A stretch of 44,313 bases of DNA, from the NCBI GenBank assembly GCA_910584865.1, contig CAJUCE010000041.1, forward strand, positions 1-44,313, in the 5' to 3' direction. Positions 1-8,856 of the stretch are shown here, one piece after another. Made by a program: the position numbers and the translations under genes. Source of the DNA: an uncultured Acetatifactor sp. Its GTDB lineage: Bacteria > Bacillota > Clostridia > Lachnospirales > Lachnospiraceae. The first letter of the stretch is position 1, and each line of letters starts with the position of its first letter. Below the pieces are notes generated by a model. It worked only from the letters and a program-made list of their open reading frames with translations. It searched no databases and was not told the DNA's origin.

Positions 1-75
1 AATAGGTTCTGAAAGCCCCATGAAATAAGGGTTGAAGATTCCGAGAAGTTATTAAGCTAGTAGGGAGGGATTCAA

Positions 76-993
76 ATGGAAAAAATTCTGATTGTTGACG
101 ACAGCCGCCTGCAGGCAGCCCAGTTAAAGTCCATTTTGGATGGGGAGTACGACATAACCATCGCGCAGACTGCAGAAGACGGCCTCTATCTCACCAGTAT
201 GGGTAAATTTTCCCTGATCCTGCTGGATGTCGTTATGCCGGGGATGGACGGCTTTACATTGCTGAAAAAGCTGCAGGAGGAGGTTATCGGCCAGAGTGTT
301 CCGGTGATTCTCATCACAAGCCTTACCGATGAGGAAAGTGAACAGCGCGGACTCATGTTGGGCGCAGTCGACTATATTACCAAGCCTTTTCGTCCGTTGA
401 TTGTAAAGGCGCGGGTGGATACACATATCAAGTTATATAATTATCGGAAACAGGTGGAGTATCAATCCAGAACGGATCAGCTGACCGGAATTGCAAACAG
501 ATGGCAGCACGATCGTTACAGCATTATCCGGTGGAAAGAAGCTGCCCGGCTGCAGGTGCCTTTTTCCATCTGCATGTTTGACATCGATCGCTTCAAGGCA
601 TTCAATGATACATTTGGGCATCCTGCCGGAGATAAGGTTATCGTTTCCGTAGCAAAGATAATCAATTCTCATCTGGGACGGAGTACGGATTTCCTGGCCC
701 GGTATGGAGGAGAGGAGTTTGTCGCATTCCTTTTAGGAGGCAATTCGGAAAAATCATTTGCCCATCTGAAAAAAATCCGGCAGGCGGTGGAAGACCGCCA
801 TATGCCCCATGCGCCGTCGGTGGCGGAATGGGTCACCGTCAGTATCGGGGGGATTACCCTGATTCCGCAGACGGGGGATTCCTATCAGGCGGCACTGAAG
901 ATAGCAGACAATATGCTGTATGAAGCGAAGTCCTCCGGGAGGAACAGAGTGGTCTGGATGGATGAGGACGGAAAGCAGTTGTTTGAGAAGTAA
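76..993 (+). CDS. Response regulator with GGDEF (diguanylate cyclase) output
   Basis: A cytoplasmic two-component regulator that should make cyclic di-GMP when phosphorylated. The receiver domain covers about residues 1-120, with the acidic pocket D8/D9, phospho-acceptor D51 in LLDVVMPG and the conserved K103. A GGDEF domain covers about 130-300, with the active-site signature GGEEF at 211-215. The product-inhibition site RxxD is present (R202-D205), exactly five residues before GGEEF, so feedback control should be intact. There is no membrane segment. The start is supported by AGGGAGGG about 7 bases upstream. No partner kinase is adjacent; the next gene starts 53 bases later and belongs to a different regulator family. 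The length of 305 aa is normal for this PleD-like single-receiver layout. The biochemical role is secure; the process controlled is unknown. Confidence 0.95.
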   Translation: MEKILIVDDSRLQAAQLKSILDGEYDITIAQTAEDGLYLTSMGKFSLILLDVVMPGMDGFTLLKKLQEEVIGQSVPVILITSLTDEESEQRGLMLGAVDYITKPFRPLIVKARVDTHIKLYNYRKQVEYQSRTDQLTGIANRWQHDRYSIIRWKEAARLQVPFSICMFDIDRFKAFNDTFGHPAGDKVIVSVAKIINSHLGRSTDFLARYGGEEFVAFLLGGNSEKSFAHLKKIRQAVEDRHMPHAPSVAEWVTVSIGGITLIPQTGDSYQAALKIADNMLYEAKSSGRNRVVWMDEDGKQLFEK

Positions 994-1046
994 TTTACAT
1001 CTGTCAGGACGGCTTCTTATTTACATAAGAGACAGGGAGATTCGGA

Positions 1047-1760
1047 ATGCAGATTGTAATCGTAGAAGATAATGTACGGTTTGCCGAACAGGTGATTCAT
1101 ACATTGAACAGATTCTTTACTGAGAAAGAGGAAGATGCGGAGATCTGCCAAATGGAAGGGACAGAGCTTCTGGAAAAGCTGGATGAGGGTCTGTTTTGTG
1201 ATGTATGTCTGCTGGATGTGGAGATGCCGGGAATGGACGGGATTACATTGGGGCAGGGAATACGGAAACGCAGCGACAGGGTCCGGATTGTGTATCTTAC
1301 GGCACATGAGAGGTATGCAGTCCCGAGTTACGATGTAAGAGCGTACGGATATATATTGAAGGGGGATTACCGGGAGAAATTGCCGGAATTGTTGATGCGC
1401 ATCCTGGAGGAGGAGCGGGAGAAAGAGACAGAGTATTATAGAAGCATGACGGAAAAAGAGGGATATAAGATACTGCTGTCCGATATTTTATATCTGGAAA
1501 AAGACAAAAAACATGTGTGTTTTCACTGTAAGGGAGGAAAGACATACCGCGGGAAGGAGACGCTGGAGAATATTATGCAGCAGCTTCCGGAAGACAGGTT
1601 TGTTGCGATTGATAAGGGTGTTGCCGTTAATCTGGGACATGTGACGGAATATAGAGAAAAAACCCTTACCATGCGGGATGGAACAAAACAGCATGTCAGT
1701 AGACGGGCATGGCCGGGTGTAATAGCAAAATTAGGGAGGTTATTGGGTATAGAGCAATGA
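1047..1760 (+). CDS. LytTR-family response regulator (AgrA-like)
   Basis: A DNA-binding response regulator of 237 aa. The receiver domain has E7/D8 and phospho-acceptor D57 (LLDVEMPG), followed by a LytTR DNA-binding domain from about residue 140 to the end (DILYLEKDKKH... ending with a FVAIDKGVAVNL-like strand). In this family, LytTR domains bind paired direct repeats about 21 bp apart. Two such repeat pairs occur downstream in front of lanM and of the lipoprotein unit. The stop codon overlaps the start of the histidine kinase gene (ATGA), so the two are translationally coupled. The RBS is GGGAG, 8-9 bases before the ATG. It is likely activated by the kinase next door. The direct target assignment is inference from operator layout and proximity. 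Confidence 0.95.
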   Translation: MQIVIVEDNVRFAEQVIHTLNRFFTEKEEDAEICQMEGTELLEKLDEGLFCDVCLLDVEMPGMDGITLGQGIRKRSDRVRIVYLTAHERYAVPSYDVRAYGYILKGDYREKLPELLMRILEEEREKETEYYRSMTEKEGYKILLSDILYLEKDKKHVCFHCKGGKTYRGKETLENIMQQLPEDRFVAIDKGVAVNLGHVTEYREKTLTMRDGTKQHVSRRAWPGVIAKLGRLLGIEQ

Positions 1761-3094
1761 AAGGGTTCTATTATATATGTGATTTCCTGAATACAGCTGT
1801 GCAGATATGGTTTGTGCTGCAGCTGGCGGATGGGCTGTTTGAGGCGAAAGTGACGGGGAAGCGGCTTTATATAGGGCAGGCGGCGGTGATTGGGGCGGTT
1901 GCTTTAGTGAAATGCGGGAATGACATTCTGTGTGAGGTGTTATTTTCAAATAATATGTTGTTACTTATGGCATTTTTGATGGCTGTTTGCAGTAAGATGC
2001 TTTATGAGAATCGTTGGTTTTATGGTTTTTGTCTAAATATATGGGGATTTACTATTCTGACATTGGTTGATTTTTTTCTGCAGACCTTTATATACCAAAT
2101 GTTGGAGGAACAGGGTATGCCAAAGGACATGCTACTGTCCTTTGGCATAGAGAGAGGTTGTTATCTGCTGATATTTGCGTTGCTGCTTCTTCCAACAGGC
2201 GTCAAAGCGAACAGCTGGCTGGCAAAGTGGCGGGAGACGATATTTCAATATCGAAGACAAGGGCTTATCCTGCTGCTTCCTATGGTGCTTTTTATGATTT
2301 ATTTTCAGAATATATATTTGCTTTTTGATTCCGGATTGTTGCTGAGCCATTGGAAGCTGTTTATTCAGGGAAGTATTTTGCTATGTGTGCTGTTTGGAAT
2401 ATACATTATAAAGCGCAGGACGGATGAGGAAGCTAAAATGCAGCAACTGAAGATCGAAATGTTGGAAAGTAATTATCTGGTTCTTCGGCAGGTATATGAC
2501 GAGAAGGAACGCTTGCTCCATGATATGAAAAACCACATGTATATATTTAGAGATATTTTGGAGAGAGATGCCACTGTTGAAGCATTAGAGTATGTAGGAG
2601 AGATCATAGGGGAATTGAGGGAGAGTGGCAATCTGATCTGGACCAAACACAAAATGATGAATTTAATATTAAACAGAAAATTTCAAGAGGCACGGAAGGC
2701 AGATATTCCTGTACATTGTGAATGTGATGATATGAGCGGATTGAAGCTAACTACCATGGAACTCTGCGCATTAATTGCAAATCTTCTGGACAATGCCATT
2801 GAAGCCAACGAGCGATGTCCGAAAGGGGTAGAGCGCAGGCTTGATGTAGAATGCAGGCGGCGGGAAAATATGCTGATTGTGACGATTGAGAACAGCATAA
2901 CAGAAAAAGCAGCAGCAAGGGGTGTCAGAATTCTGGAAAGAACGGAAAAGGATAAAAGAGAACATGGTTATGGGATGAGAAGTATTCGGAAAGTTGTGAA
3001 TGCTTATGGAGGAGATATAGATACGAGTATGAAAGGAGAAATATTTCGAATCAGAGTTTCTTTAGCGGCTTTTGAAGACACATTTGAAGTCTAA
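1757..3094 (+). CDS. AgrC-like GHKL sensor histidine kinase
   Basis: A membrane sensor kinase of about 445 aa. The first 210 residues or so hold roughly six hydrophobic segments, as in AgrC/ComD/PlnB peptide-pheromone receptors. The cytoplasmic part has the atypical H-box HDMKNH (phospho-acceptor about H255), the N-box NLLDNAIEANE and a G-box HGYGMRSI, which together mark the GHKL (HPK10-type) group. I chose the ATG at 1757, which overlaps the response-regulator stop by four bases; an in-frame upstream ATG at 1709 would give a 16-residue extension buried in the previous gene. No agrB/agrD or other pheromone gene is visible, so the signal sensed is unknown. The overlap shows it forms one operon with the regulator at 1047. 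Confidence 0.93.
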   Translation: MKGFYYICDFLNTAVQIWFVLQLADGLFEAKVTGKRLYIGQAAVIGAVALVKCGNDILCEVLFSNNMLLLMAFLMAVCSKMLYENRWFYGFCLNIWGFTILTLVDFFLQTFIYQMLEEQGMPKDMLLSFGIERGCYLLIFALLLLPTGVKANSWLAKWRETIFQYRRQGLILLLPMVLFMIYFQNIYLLFDSGLLLSHWKLFIQGSILLCVLFGIYIIKRRTDEEAKMQQLKIEMLESNYLVLRQVYDEKERLLHDMKNHMYIFRDILERDATVEALEYVGEIIGELRESGNLIWTKHKMMNLILNRKFQEARKADIPVHCECDDMSGLKLTTMELCALIANLLDNAIEANERCPKGVERRLDVECRRRENMLIVTIENSITEKAAARGVRILERTEKDKREHGYGMRSIRKVVNAYGGDIDTSMKGEIFRIRVSLAAFEDTFEV

Positions 3095-3127
3095 GATCAG
3101 ATACCGGGGAGAATGGGTGAAGCAGAT

Positions 3128-3196
3128 ACCAATTAGGGTCAAAAAAGAACCGATTAAAGACAGAATAGTGAAAAGATGAGGATAGTGATGTATTAG
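3128..3196 (+). promoter_or_regulatory. LytTR-type operator and promoter of lanM
   Basis: Two direct repeats, ACCAATTAGGGTCA (3128-3141) and ACCGATTAAAGACA (3149-3162), start 21 bp apart, so they lie on the same face of the helix. They are followed by a weak -35 (GTGAAA, 3168-3173), a 17-bp gap and a weak -10 (TATTAG, 3191-3196). The same geometry (+19 to the -35, +42 to the -10, counted from the second repeat) recurs at 6297-6365. Weak promoter boxes next to a tandem repeat fit an activator-dependent promoter. Binding by the regulator at 1047 is inferred. Confidence 0.75.
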
Positions 3197-3271
3197 CGCT
3201 TTTTACGATCATATGTTGTTAATATTTTTTTATTTAGCTGATATTGCCGCATTATAAAGAGCAAATAACGT

Positions 3272-3296
3272 GGAGGGGAACTATCGTTTTCCCTCC
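3272..3296 (+). other. Leader hairpin upstream of lanM
   Basis: GGAGGGGAA (3272-3280) pairs over nine positions, with one G-U pair, with TTTCCCTCC (3288-3296) around a 7-nt loop. It lies in the predicted lanM leader, about 50 bases before the chosen start. It has no T run after it, so it is not a standard terminator. It contains a Shine-Dalgarno-like GGAGGGG with no start codon at normal distance. Confidence 0.45.
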
Positions 3297-3345
3297 TATT
3301 TGCCATACCGGAATAAATGTGCCTGAAACAGGCAGGGAGAAGCGC

Positions 3346-6284
3346 ATGGGCATGGGGATAGATACAGAGATAGAACGCCTGTATTGGAATACAGCGCAGA
3401 AAGAGACCATTGCAGACCGGGGAGATTTCGGCGGTTATTATGCCCACCTGGAAGACATATTTATGACTTTGGTAAAGGGAAGCCAGGGGAATAGGGAGAT
3501 GCCGGAATTGTCGGCTGAGTACCGTGCTGCGTTTCATAATCGGATGAAGCAGATTACCATGCGGACGCTATTGTTTGAAATGGAGCTGAGCAGGGACTGC
3601 GGTGAGCTGGCGGGTGAGAGTCCGGAGGAACAGTACCGGTTTTTCGCGGATTCGCTGTTAAAGAACCCGGCTTATCTAAGGGAGCTTTACGCGGAATATC
3701 CCCTGCTGTATCAGGATAAGCTTCGCTGTCTGGAAGCGGCGGCCCGAAATCTACGGGAACTGTTGGATCGGTTCGCACAGGACAGGGAGGAATTAAACAA
3801 GAGATTCTTTCAGGGGAATCCAACCAATAGCATCAAAAGGATAGGGGGAGGAGATTCCGATGCCCATAACGGAGGCCGGACAGTCCATATTCTGGAGCTG
3901 GATAATGGAGAAAGGCTGGTCTATAAACCAAGGAGCCTGGCAGCAGATGAGGCATTTGGCATGTTCCTGCAGTGGAGCTGTGAAGAGATAGGGACGGAGT
4001 ACTGGTGGAATCTTGTGTGGGACCGAGGGGAATACGGATGGTGCGGATGGGTGGAGGAGATTCCCTGCCATTCCAGGGAGGAGCTGAGGCGCTATTATAG
4101 GAGGAACGGAATCCTTTTAGGGATTTGCTATCTCCTGGGCTCGAGGGATTTGCATTACGAGAATGTGATTGCTCATGGAGAGTACCCGGTGATCATCGAT
4201 CTGGAGATGGGAGTCGGGGTCCAGGAAGGGGCAGGACCTAAGGGAACCGGTACCGGTGTGGAGCGTGCTTATCGGGAATCTGTTCTGAGGACCGGTATTC
4301 TGCCTACCTATGTCTGGGATGGGTTGGGAAACGGCATTCATGTGGGGGCTGTGAACGCCGCAGGCGGCCAGACAGCGCCGTTCCTGGTACCGGTAACGTA
4401 GATCCGGGAACGGTCCGGATGCACGTGGAATACCGGCATCCGGCCACGAAACAGGGGAAAAACCTGGCTACGCTGGATGGAGTCTTTATTCAGCCATGGG
4501 AATTTCTGGAGGGGATGGAGGCCGGATTTGAGGAGATTTTTTCATTTTTGTGGGAAAAGCAAATGCCGGTGCTTCGGCAGTTGGAATTGTTTCAGGGGGT
4601 GAGGATCCGGTATCTGATACGGCAGACACAGGAGTATGCCATGCTGCTTACGGCAATGTACCATCCTGATTATATGACGAAAGAGGAGAAAAGAGAACGC
4701 CTGTTAACGGGAAGGCTGGCATGGGAGGGTAAAGAAGAAGGGAGCGGGGAAAAGTGGATCGCCGGACAGGAAGCGGCGGCGCTGAAGAACGGCGATATTC
4801 CTTATTTTTGGTATCTGTCGGGGGAGCCGGATTTGCAGGCCGGAAAGGGAGAAAGGCTGGAGGGTTATTTCCGGGAGACGGCTTTGGACAGTATCAGAGA
4901 CCGGCTGTCCAGGATGGGCAGGAAGGAGCTGGAACGGCAGAAGAAGTGGATCAGGACAGCGCTTTTGATGGGAGAGAGAAGCAGAGCGGTTTTCTCTCCG
5001 GAAGCGGATATGGCGGTTCCGTTGCCGAAGGGAGGAGCCGATAGGAGCAAAGTGCCCGGGCTGTGGGCGGCAGAGAGAATCGGAGACTTCCTTCTGGAGA
5101 AGGCTGTCCGGTCTGACGACGGCAGCGACGTGGGGTGGATCAGCATTCTGATGGCGGGATACCGGGAGCAGGCTTATCTGATCAGGCCCATGGGATTGTA
5201 TCTGTATGACGGCCTGGCCGGGGCGGCTGTGTTCCTGCAGCGGCTGGGTATCCGTACCGGAAAGCTGCGTTACCGGGAAATGGCGGAAGGGCTGATTGGG
5301 AAATTGTACGCCCATACCCTTGCATACAGCGACGGAAAACAGGACGCAGACATGCTGACAGGAGCTTTCTCAGGAGAAGCGTCCATTGCTTTCGCTTATA
5401 TGCTTTTCTACGAGGCGGACAGGAAGCCGGAATATCTGGATTATCTGTATCGGCAGTGCAGGGCGGTTGCGGCAGGTTTGTCCGGAGACAGAGAGTATGA
5501 TGTGCTGGGAGGGAACGCGGGGGCGATATTGGTTTTACTGGAGGCATATAAGCTGACCGGAAACCGCCGGTATATTCACTGGGCCAGGAAGGCCGGGGAT
5601 TGCCTGTTGAATGCGGCAGAGAGATTTCCATGGGGGCTGGGATGGCGGAATCCGGTTCTGCAGATTCCGCTTACCGGCTTTGCTCATGGGGCCAGCGGGA
5701 TGGTGCTTGCTTTGGCGAAGCTGGGATATTATACGGGAGAAGAGAAATATCACCAGGCGGCATATCAGGCATTTCTCTTCGAGGAGCATTTTTACGATGC
5801 GGAAGTCAGGGACTGGCAGGATCTCCGCGATCTCCGCGGATCAGGAAGCGCGGAGAATCAGGGAAGTCAGGCGTATAAGATGGCGTGGTGCCATGGCTGG
5901 GGAGGCATTACAATGGCCAGGCGGCTGGCGGAGAAGTATGCGGAAGGGGATTTGAAGGAGGCGCTGGGCCAGACGGCGGATTTTATCCGGGAAAAGGAAG
6001 GGACGATTGAGCTGGGGGAGACGTATTGCCTGTGCCATGGGAACTGTGGAAATGCGGCGATGTATTATGGGGTGCGGAATGAGAAGGGGCAGGAGTTGCT
6101 TGAGAGGGCAGTGGCCGGATTGGAAGGGGCGGAAGATATCAGAAGCTGTCTTGGGATCCAGGAGTGCGGCAGTTTCGGCCTGATGGGCGGGATTACAGGG
6201 ATTGGGTATGCCTGTCTGTGCGGGGCGGAGGAATGTGGGAGATTGTTGGGGGTTGAAGTTTTGGATGGTATATTACGTGATTAA
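3346..6284 (+). pseudogene. lanM: Class II lanthipeptide synthetase LanM, split by a frameshift
   Basis: LanM enzymes dehydrate Ser/Thr of a precursor peptide and then form thioether rings. The first part (3346-4401) carries the DUF4135 dehydratase domain, with GDSDAHNGGR, a KPR lysine at about 194, and the kinase-like LHYEN ... IIDLE block (H270, E272, N273, D285). The second part (4419-6284) continues the dehydratase (MHVEYRHP...) and ends in a LanC cyclase domain with all three zinc ligands: Cys at 5889 (WCHGWGG), and Cys 6031 and His 6034 (LCHGN). The two parts lie in different frames. One base is missing near 4393-4400, just after PFLVPV, and a TAG follows. Restoring it would give about 979 aa, full length for the family. 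The ATG at 3346 has AGGGAG six bases upstream; a TTG at 3244 in the same frame is less likely. No precursor or LanT gene is visible. This is either a real recent mutation or a sequencing error. Confidence 0.9.
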
Positions 6285-6296
6285 GTGATATTGCAT

Positions 6297-6365
6297 ACCG
6301 ATTAAGGCCAAAAAGTAACCGATTAAGGCCAGGCGGTTGCGAAGAAGGGTATTAATTTGTATAAT
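6297..6365 (+). promoter_or_regulatory. LytTR-type operator and promoter of peptide/lipoprotein unit
   Basis: Two identical 14-bp direct repeats, ACCGATTAAGGCCA (6297-6310 and 6318-6331), start 21 bp apart. A -35 TTGCGA (6337-6342), a 17-bp spacer and a consensus -10 TATAAT (6360-6365) follow. The second repeat ends five bases before the -35, the usual place for an AgrA/ComE-type activator touching RNA polymerase. It matches the lanM promoter in sequence and spacing. The first repeat starts only 13 bases after the lanM stop. Confidence 0.85.
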
Positions 6366-6420
6366 GTGGTTATTGGCCGATAGAAAAAGATGATGAATAG
6401 TTTAAGAAAGGAAAAAAGAT

Positions 6421-6564
6421 ATGAAAATAAAAAGATTAATATGTTCTGTAGTTTTATCGGCAACATTATTGTCATCTGTTGCGGCGGCGGCGCCTGCGTC
6501 TGTGAATGGCTGTACCCCGAATTTGTATAAAATGGCTTTTGGAGGAACTTATGAGATTTTGTGA
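6421..6564 (+). CDS. Small putative secreted peptide (47 aa)
   Basis: A short ORF and the first one after the LytTR-type promoter. It has a Shine-Dalgarno-like GAAAGGA about 8 bases upstream. The first 24 residues look like a Sec signal peptide: basic MKIKR, a hydrophobic core, and an AAAAP cleavage region. The mature piece would be about 22-24 residues, starting near PASVNGCTPNLYK, with one Cys. Its 3' end overlaps the RBS and first codons of the lipoprotein gene at 6551, so its last dozen residues are partly dictated by that gene. I do not recognise the family. It could be a regulated peptide (signal or bacteriocin-like), or the truncated N-terminus of a once larger secreted protein. It lacks a typical LanA leader, so a LanM substrate is unlikely but not excluded. 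Confidence 0.5.
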   Translation: MKIKRLICSVVLSATLLSSVAAAAPASVNGCTPNLYKMAFGGTYEIL

Positions 6565-8755
6565 GAAATTTAGAAGGGTATTAGTTGCGATCTGTAGCGT
6601 TATGCTATTAACCAGTTGCGGGAGGGACATTAAGGGCAGCGGAGCCGAATCCGATACCGAGGATCTGATGGCATACAAAGAGATCCGGTATCTTCCGGAA
6701 TTTACAGATATATCAAAGGAGTACCATGCCCTGGCAAGTGAAGGGCTGGGTTGTATAGATGGAACTTTTTATCTGCTGAAAAGGAAATATACGGAAACGA
6801 GTTTTGGTTACAACTTGGGCGGAGGTCAGGTGATTACTTACAATGCCGATACCGGGGAGAAAAACCTGCTACTGGATCAGGAGGATATGGGCAGAAAGAT
6901 AATTGCGGCTGCGCCGTTGGAGGATGGTTCTGTCATAGCGTTGATCGGTGATCGGGAAACAGGATATGGGTTATGCAAAATGAATGCTGAAGGGAAAGAA
7001 ATTTTTTCCAGGGATATTCCGCTTAACGAGGATCCGATTAACCACATATTTACCGTTGATACCCAGGGCAGGAGCTATTTGCTGAAGGGGAATGAGATTC
7101 TGCTTTTTGATGACCGGGGCGTTGCTGCCGGGAAGGTAGATATCAGCGGAAAAGATATCAGAAACATGGTTTGCGGGAAGGATGGAGTGGTATACTTATA
7201 TGAAGGTAGCATGAATCAGCTTATTCCTCTTGATTTTGACGCAGCCGGGATGGGAACAAATACATATTCGGTACCGGTATATCCAATAAGGGCAATTACT
7301 GCGGGGAGTACGGCAGATTTTCTGATTTGTGATGATACTACCGTTTATCAATATAGATGTGAAGAAGGGGAGCTTATCCCGCTATTTGATTTGCAGGATA
7401 GCCAGATTGCCCATGCATATGATATTGATGTAATAGGTGAAATGGGAGATGGAAGGATTTTTTTGTTTACCAGAGATGAGAGTAGGGAAATTACGGAAAT
7501 TGCGCGTTTGACACCTACGCCCCTTATAGAATGCCCTGTGAAAGAGGTTCTGACAATTGGAACAATTGATCCGGGAAGCATCCTGTTAGAGAGTGTGGTA
7601 AGCTTTAACAAACAAAATGAAGATTTCGCTGTAAGCGTAATGAATTATTGTATTGGGGGGAGAGGTTATTCCGAAGCAAGGGAAGCACTTCGATTGGATT
7701 TATCCATAGGAAAGGGGCCGGATCTCTGCGTTCTGGATAACTTTACGGATTCAGAGGCATTGTTTGCAGGCGGTTGTTTTACGGATTTGTCTTCTTATCT
7801 TGAGAACAGCCAGCTATATGGACGGGAGGATTTTATTGCGCAGGCGTTGGAAGCCTGTACCTGGCAGGGGCAGCTTATGGCAATACCGAATTACTTCAGG
7901 CTGGAGACGATTGTGGGCAGGACGGACGTGGTGGGAACCGAGATGGGCTGGAATATGGACGATATGATAAGTATTGTCCGGAGTCACCCGAATGCGGTGC
8001 CTTTTGACAATTGCTCTGCTTCATACATATTTGATGTGTGCATCCGCAACATGCTGGAAGAATTTGTGGATTTGGATGGGAAAAAGGCGGATTTCGAATC
8101 GCCGAAATACATCGAATTTCTGAATTTTATAAAGGAACTGCCGGATAGCGATGGTATAAATGGAGAATTAAGTGACTGGAATAATTGGCTGCAGGAGGGG
8201 CGGGCATTGTTTTCAAGCCGCTATTTTGCACTTTTTACAGATCTGCAACAGCTTGAAGCTAACTTGGGAGGGGAGTATACCTGTATCGGCTACCCTTCTT
8301 CTGACAGGACACCGGACTGCATCATAAAAACTATCGGAGCCTATGCGGTTTCCGCATCTTCCGAACTGAAAGATCAGGCCTGGAGATTTATAGAGTGGAG
8401 CCATTCTACGCAGGGAGAAGGGGAGCCGATAACTTGGGGAGGGTTTCCCACGAGAGTGGATATTTTTGAGAGGGAATTAAGCGTGGCGACAGATGAGGCC
8501 GACGGACAGGAAGAAAGCAAAGGTATGGGGGGAATTTTTGGGGATGGAATGCAGGTAAATTATCGCAAAATGACCTCTGATGAAGTTGATGTGCTCTATG
8601 CATTAATCGAGAGTGCAAGCCCGGAAAGAAGCGAGGAGCGTATCATTTTGGAAATAATGAAAGAAGAAGCTGCTTACCTGTATGACGGAAGCAAGACAGC
8701 GGAAGAGGTTGCTAAGGTAACCCAAAACAGAGTGCAACTATACCTGGATGAATGA
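6551..8755 (+). CDS. Propeller/solute-binding-type lipoprotein, copy 1
   Basis: A surface lipoprotein of 734 aa. The signal peptide ends in a lipobox, LTSC, at about residue 24. Residues ~50-330 form repeated beta-strand units of WD/propeller style (KEIRYLPEF..., NILLFDDRG-type strands, DLQDSQI). After the conserved linker ECPVKE, residues ~345-734 resemble family 1/8 extracellular solute-binding proteins (PDLCVLD, YAVSASSELKDQAWRFIEW). The ATG at 6551 has GGAGG five bases upstream; an in-frame ATG at 6506 has none and would spoil the signal peptide. It lies behind the LytTR-type promoter and overlaps the small peptide ORF. It is the prototype of an array whose other members follow downstream. 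No permease or ATPase gene is linked, so a role as sensor, binding or immunity lipoprotein is as likely as transport. Confidence 0.9.
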   Translation: MRFCEKFRRVLVAICSVMLLTSCGRDIKGSGAESDTEDLMAYKEIRYLPEFTDISKEYHALASEGLGCIDGTFYLLKRKYTETSFGYNLGGGQVITYNADTGEKNLLLDQEDMGRKIIAAAPLEDGSVIALIGDRETGYGLCKMNAEGKEIFSRDIPLNEDPINHIFTVDTQGRSYLLKGNEILLFDDRGVAAGKVDISGKDIRNMVCGKDGVVYLYEGSMNQLIPLDFDAAGMGTNTYSVPVYPIRAITAGSTADFLICDDTTVYQYRCEEGELIPLFDLQDSQIAHAYDIDVIGEMGDGRIFLFTRDESREITEIARLTPTPLIECPVKEVLTIGTIDPGSILLESVVSFNKQNEDFAVSVMNYCIGGRGYSEAREALRLDLSIGKGPDLCVLDNFTDSEALFAGGCFTDLSSYLENSQLYGREDFIAQALEACTWQGQLMAIPNYFRLETIVGRTDVVGTEMGWNMDDMISIVRSHPNAVPFDNCSASYIFDVCIRNMLEEFVDLDGKKADFESPKYIEFLNFIKELPDSDGINGELSDWNNWLQEGRALFSSRYFALFTDLQQLEANLGGEYTCIGYPSSDRTPDCIIKTIGAYAVSASSELKDQAWRFIEWSHSTQGEGEPITWGGFPTRVDIFERELSVATDEADGQEESKGMGGIFGDGMQVNYRKMTSDEVDVLYALIESASPERSEERIILEIMKEEAAYLYDGSKTAEEVAKVTQNRVQLYLDE

Positions 8756-8780
8756 TGAAATGCTCAGGATATCTTAGATA

Positions 8781-8829
8781 ACAACCTTCATGCGTATGCC
8801 TACATACAGGCATACACTGTGAGGGTTGT
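8781..8829 (+). terminator. Hairpin between lipoprotein copies 1 and 2
   Basis: Outer arms ACAACC (8781-8786) and GGTTGT (8824-8829) enclose inner arms GTATGCC (8794-8800) and GGCATAC (8809-8815). A short T run follows (8829-8832). This may be a leaky terminator or processing site that limits transcription of copy 2. The inner GTATGCCTACAT also occurs in the promoter block of copy 5, so the stretch may instead be a remnant of that promoter region. Confidence 0.5.
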
Positions 8830-8856
8830 TTTGGTAGAAAGAAGTAGGAGGCAACT

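Noticed and set aside
1..75. Upstream gene end or operator before the first CDS
   Set aside because: No open frame or repeat pair of the LytTR type could be supported in these 75 bases; only the RBS of the first gene is clear.
4393..4401. Programmed ribosomal frameshift in lanM
   Set aside because: A shift of -1 would be needed, but there is no slippery heptamer and no evident downstream pseudoknot; LanM genes are not known to need one.
4704..5315. 203-codon minus-strand open frame inside lanM
   Set aside because: It lies opposite the well-conserved LanM coding sequence, has no family resemblance and is explained by codon bias of the real gene.
6421..6564. The small peptide as a LanM precursor
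   Set aside because: It starts with a Sec-type signal peptide rather than a LanA leader with a GG/GA site and has only one Cys in the mature part; kept as an unknown secreted peptide instead.
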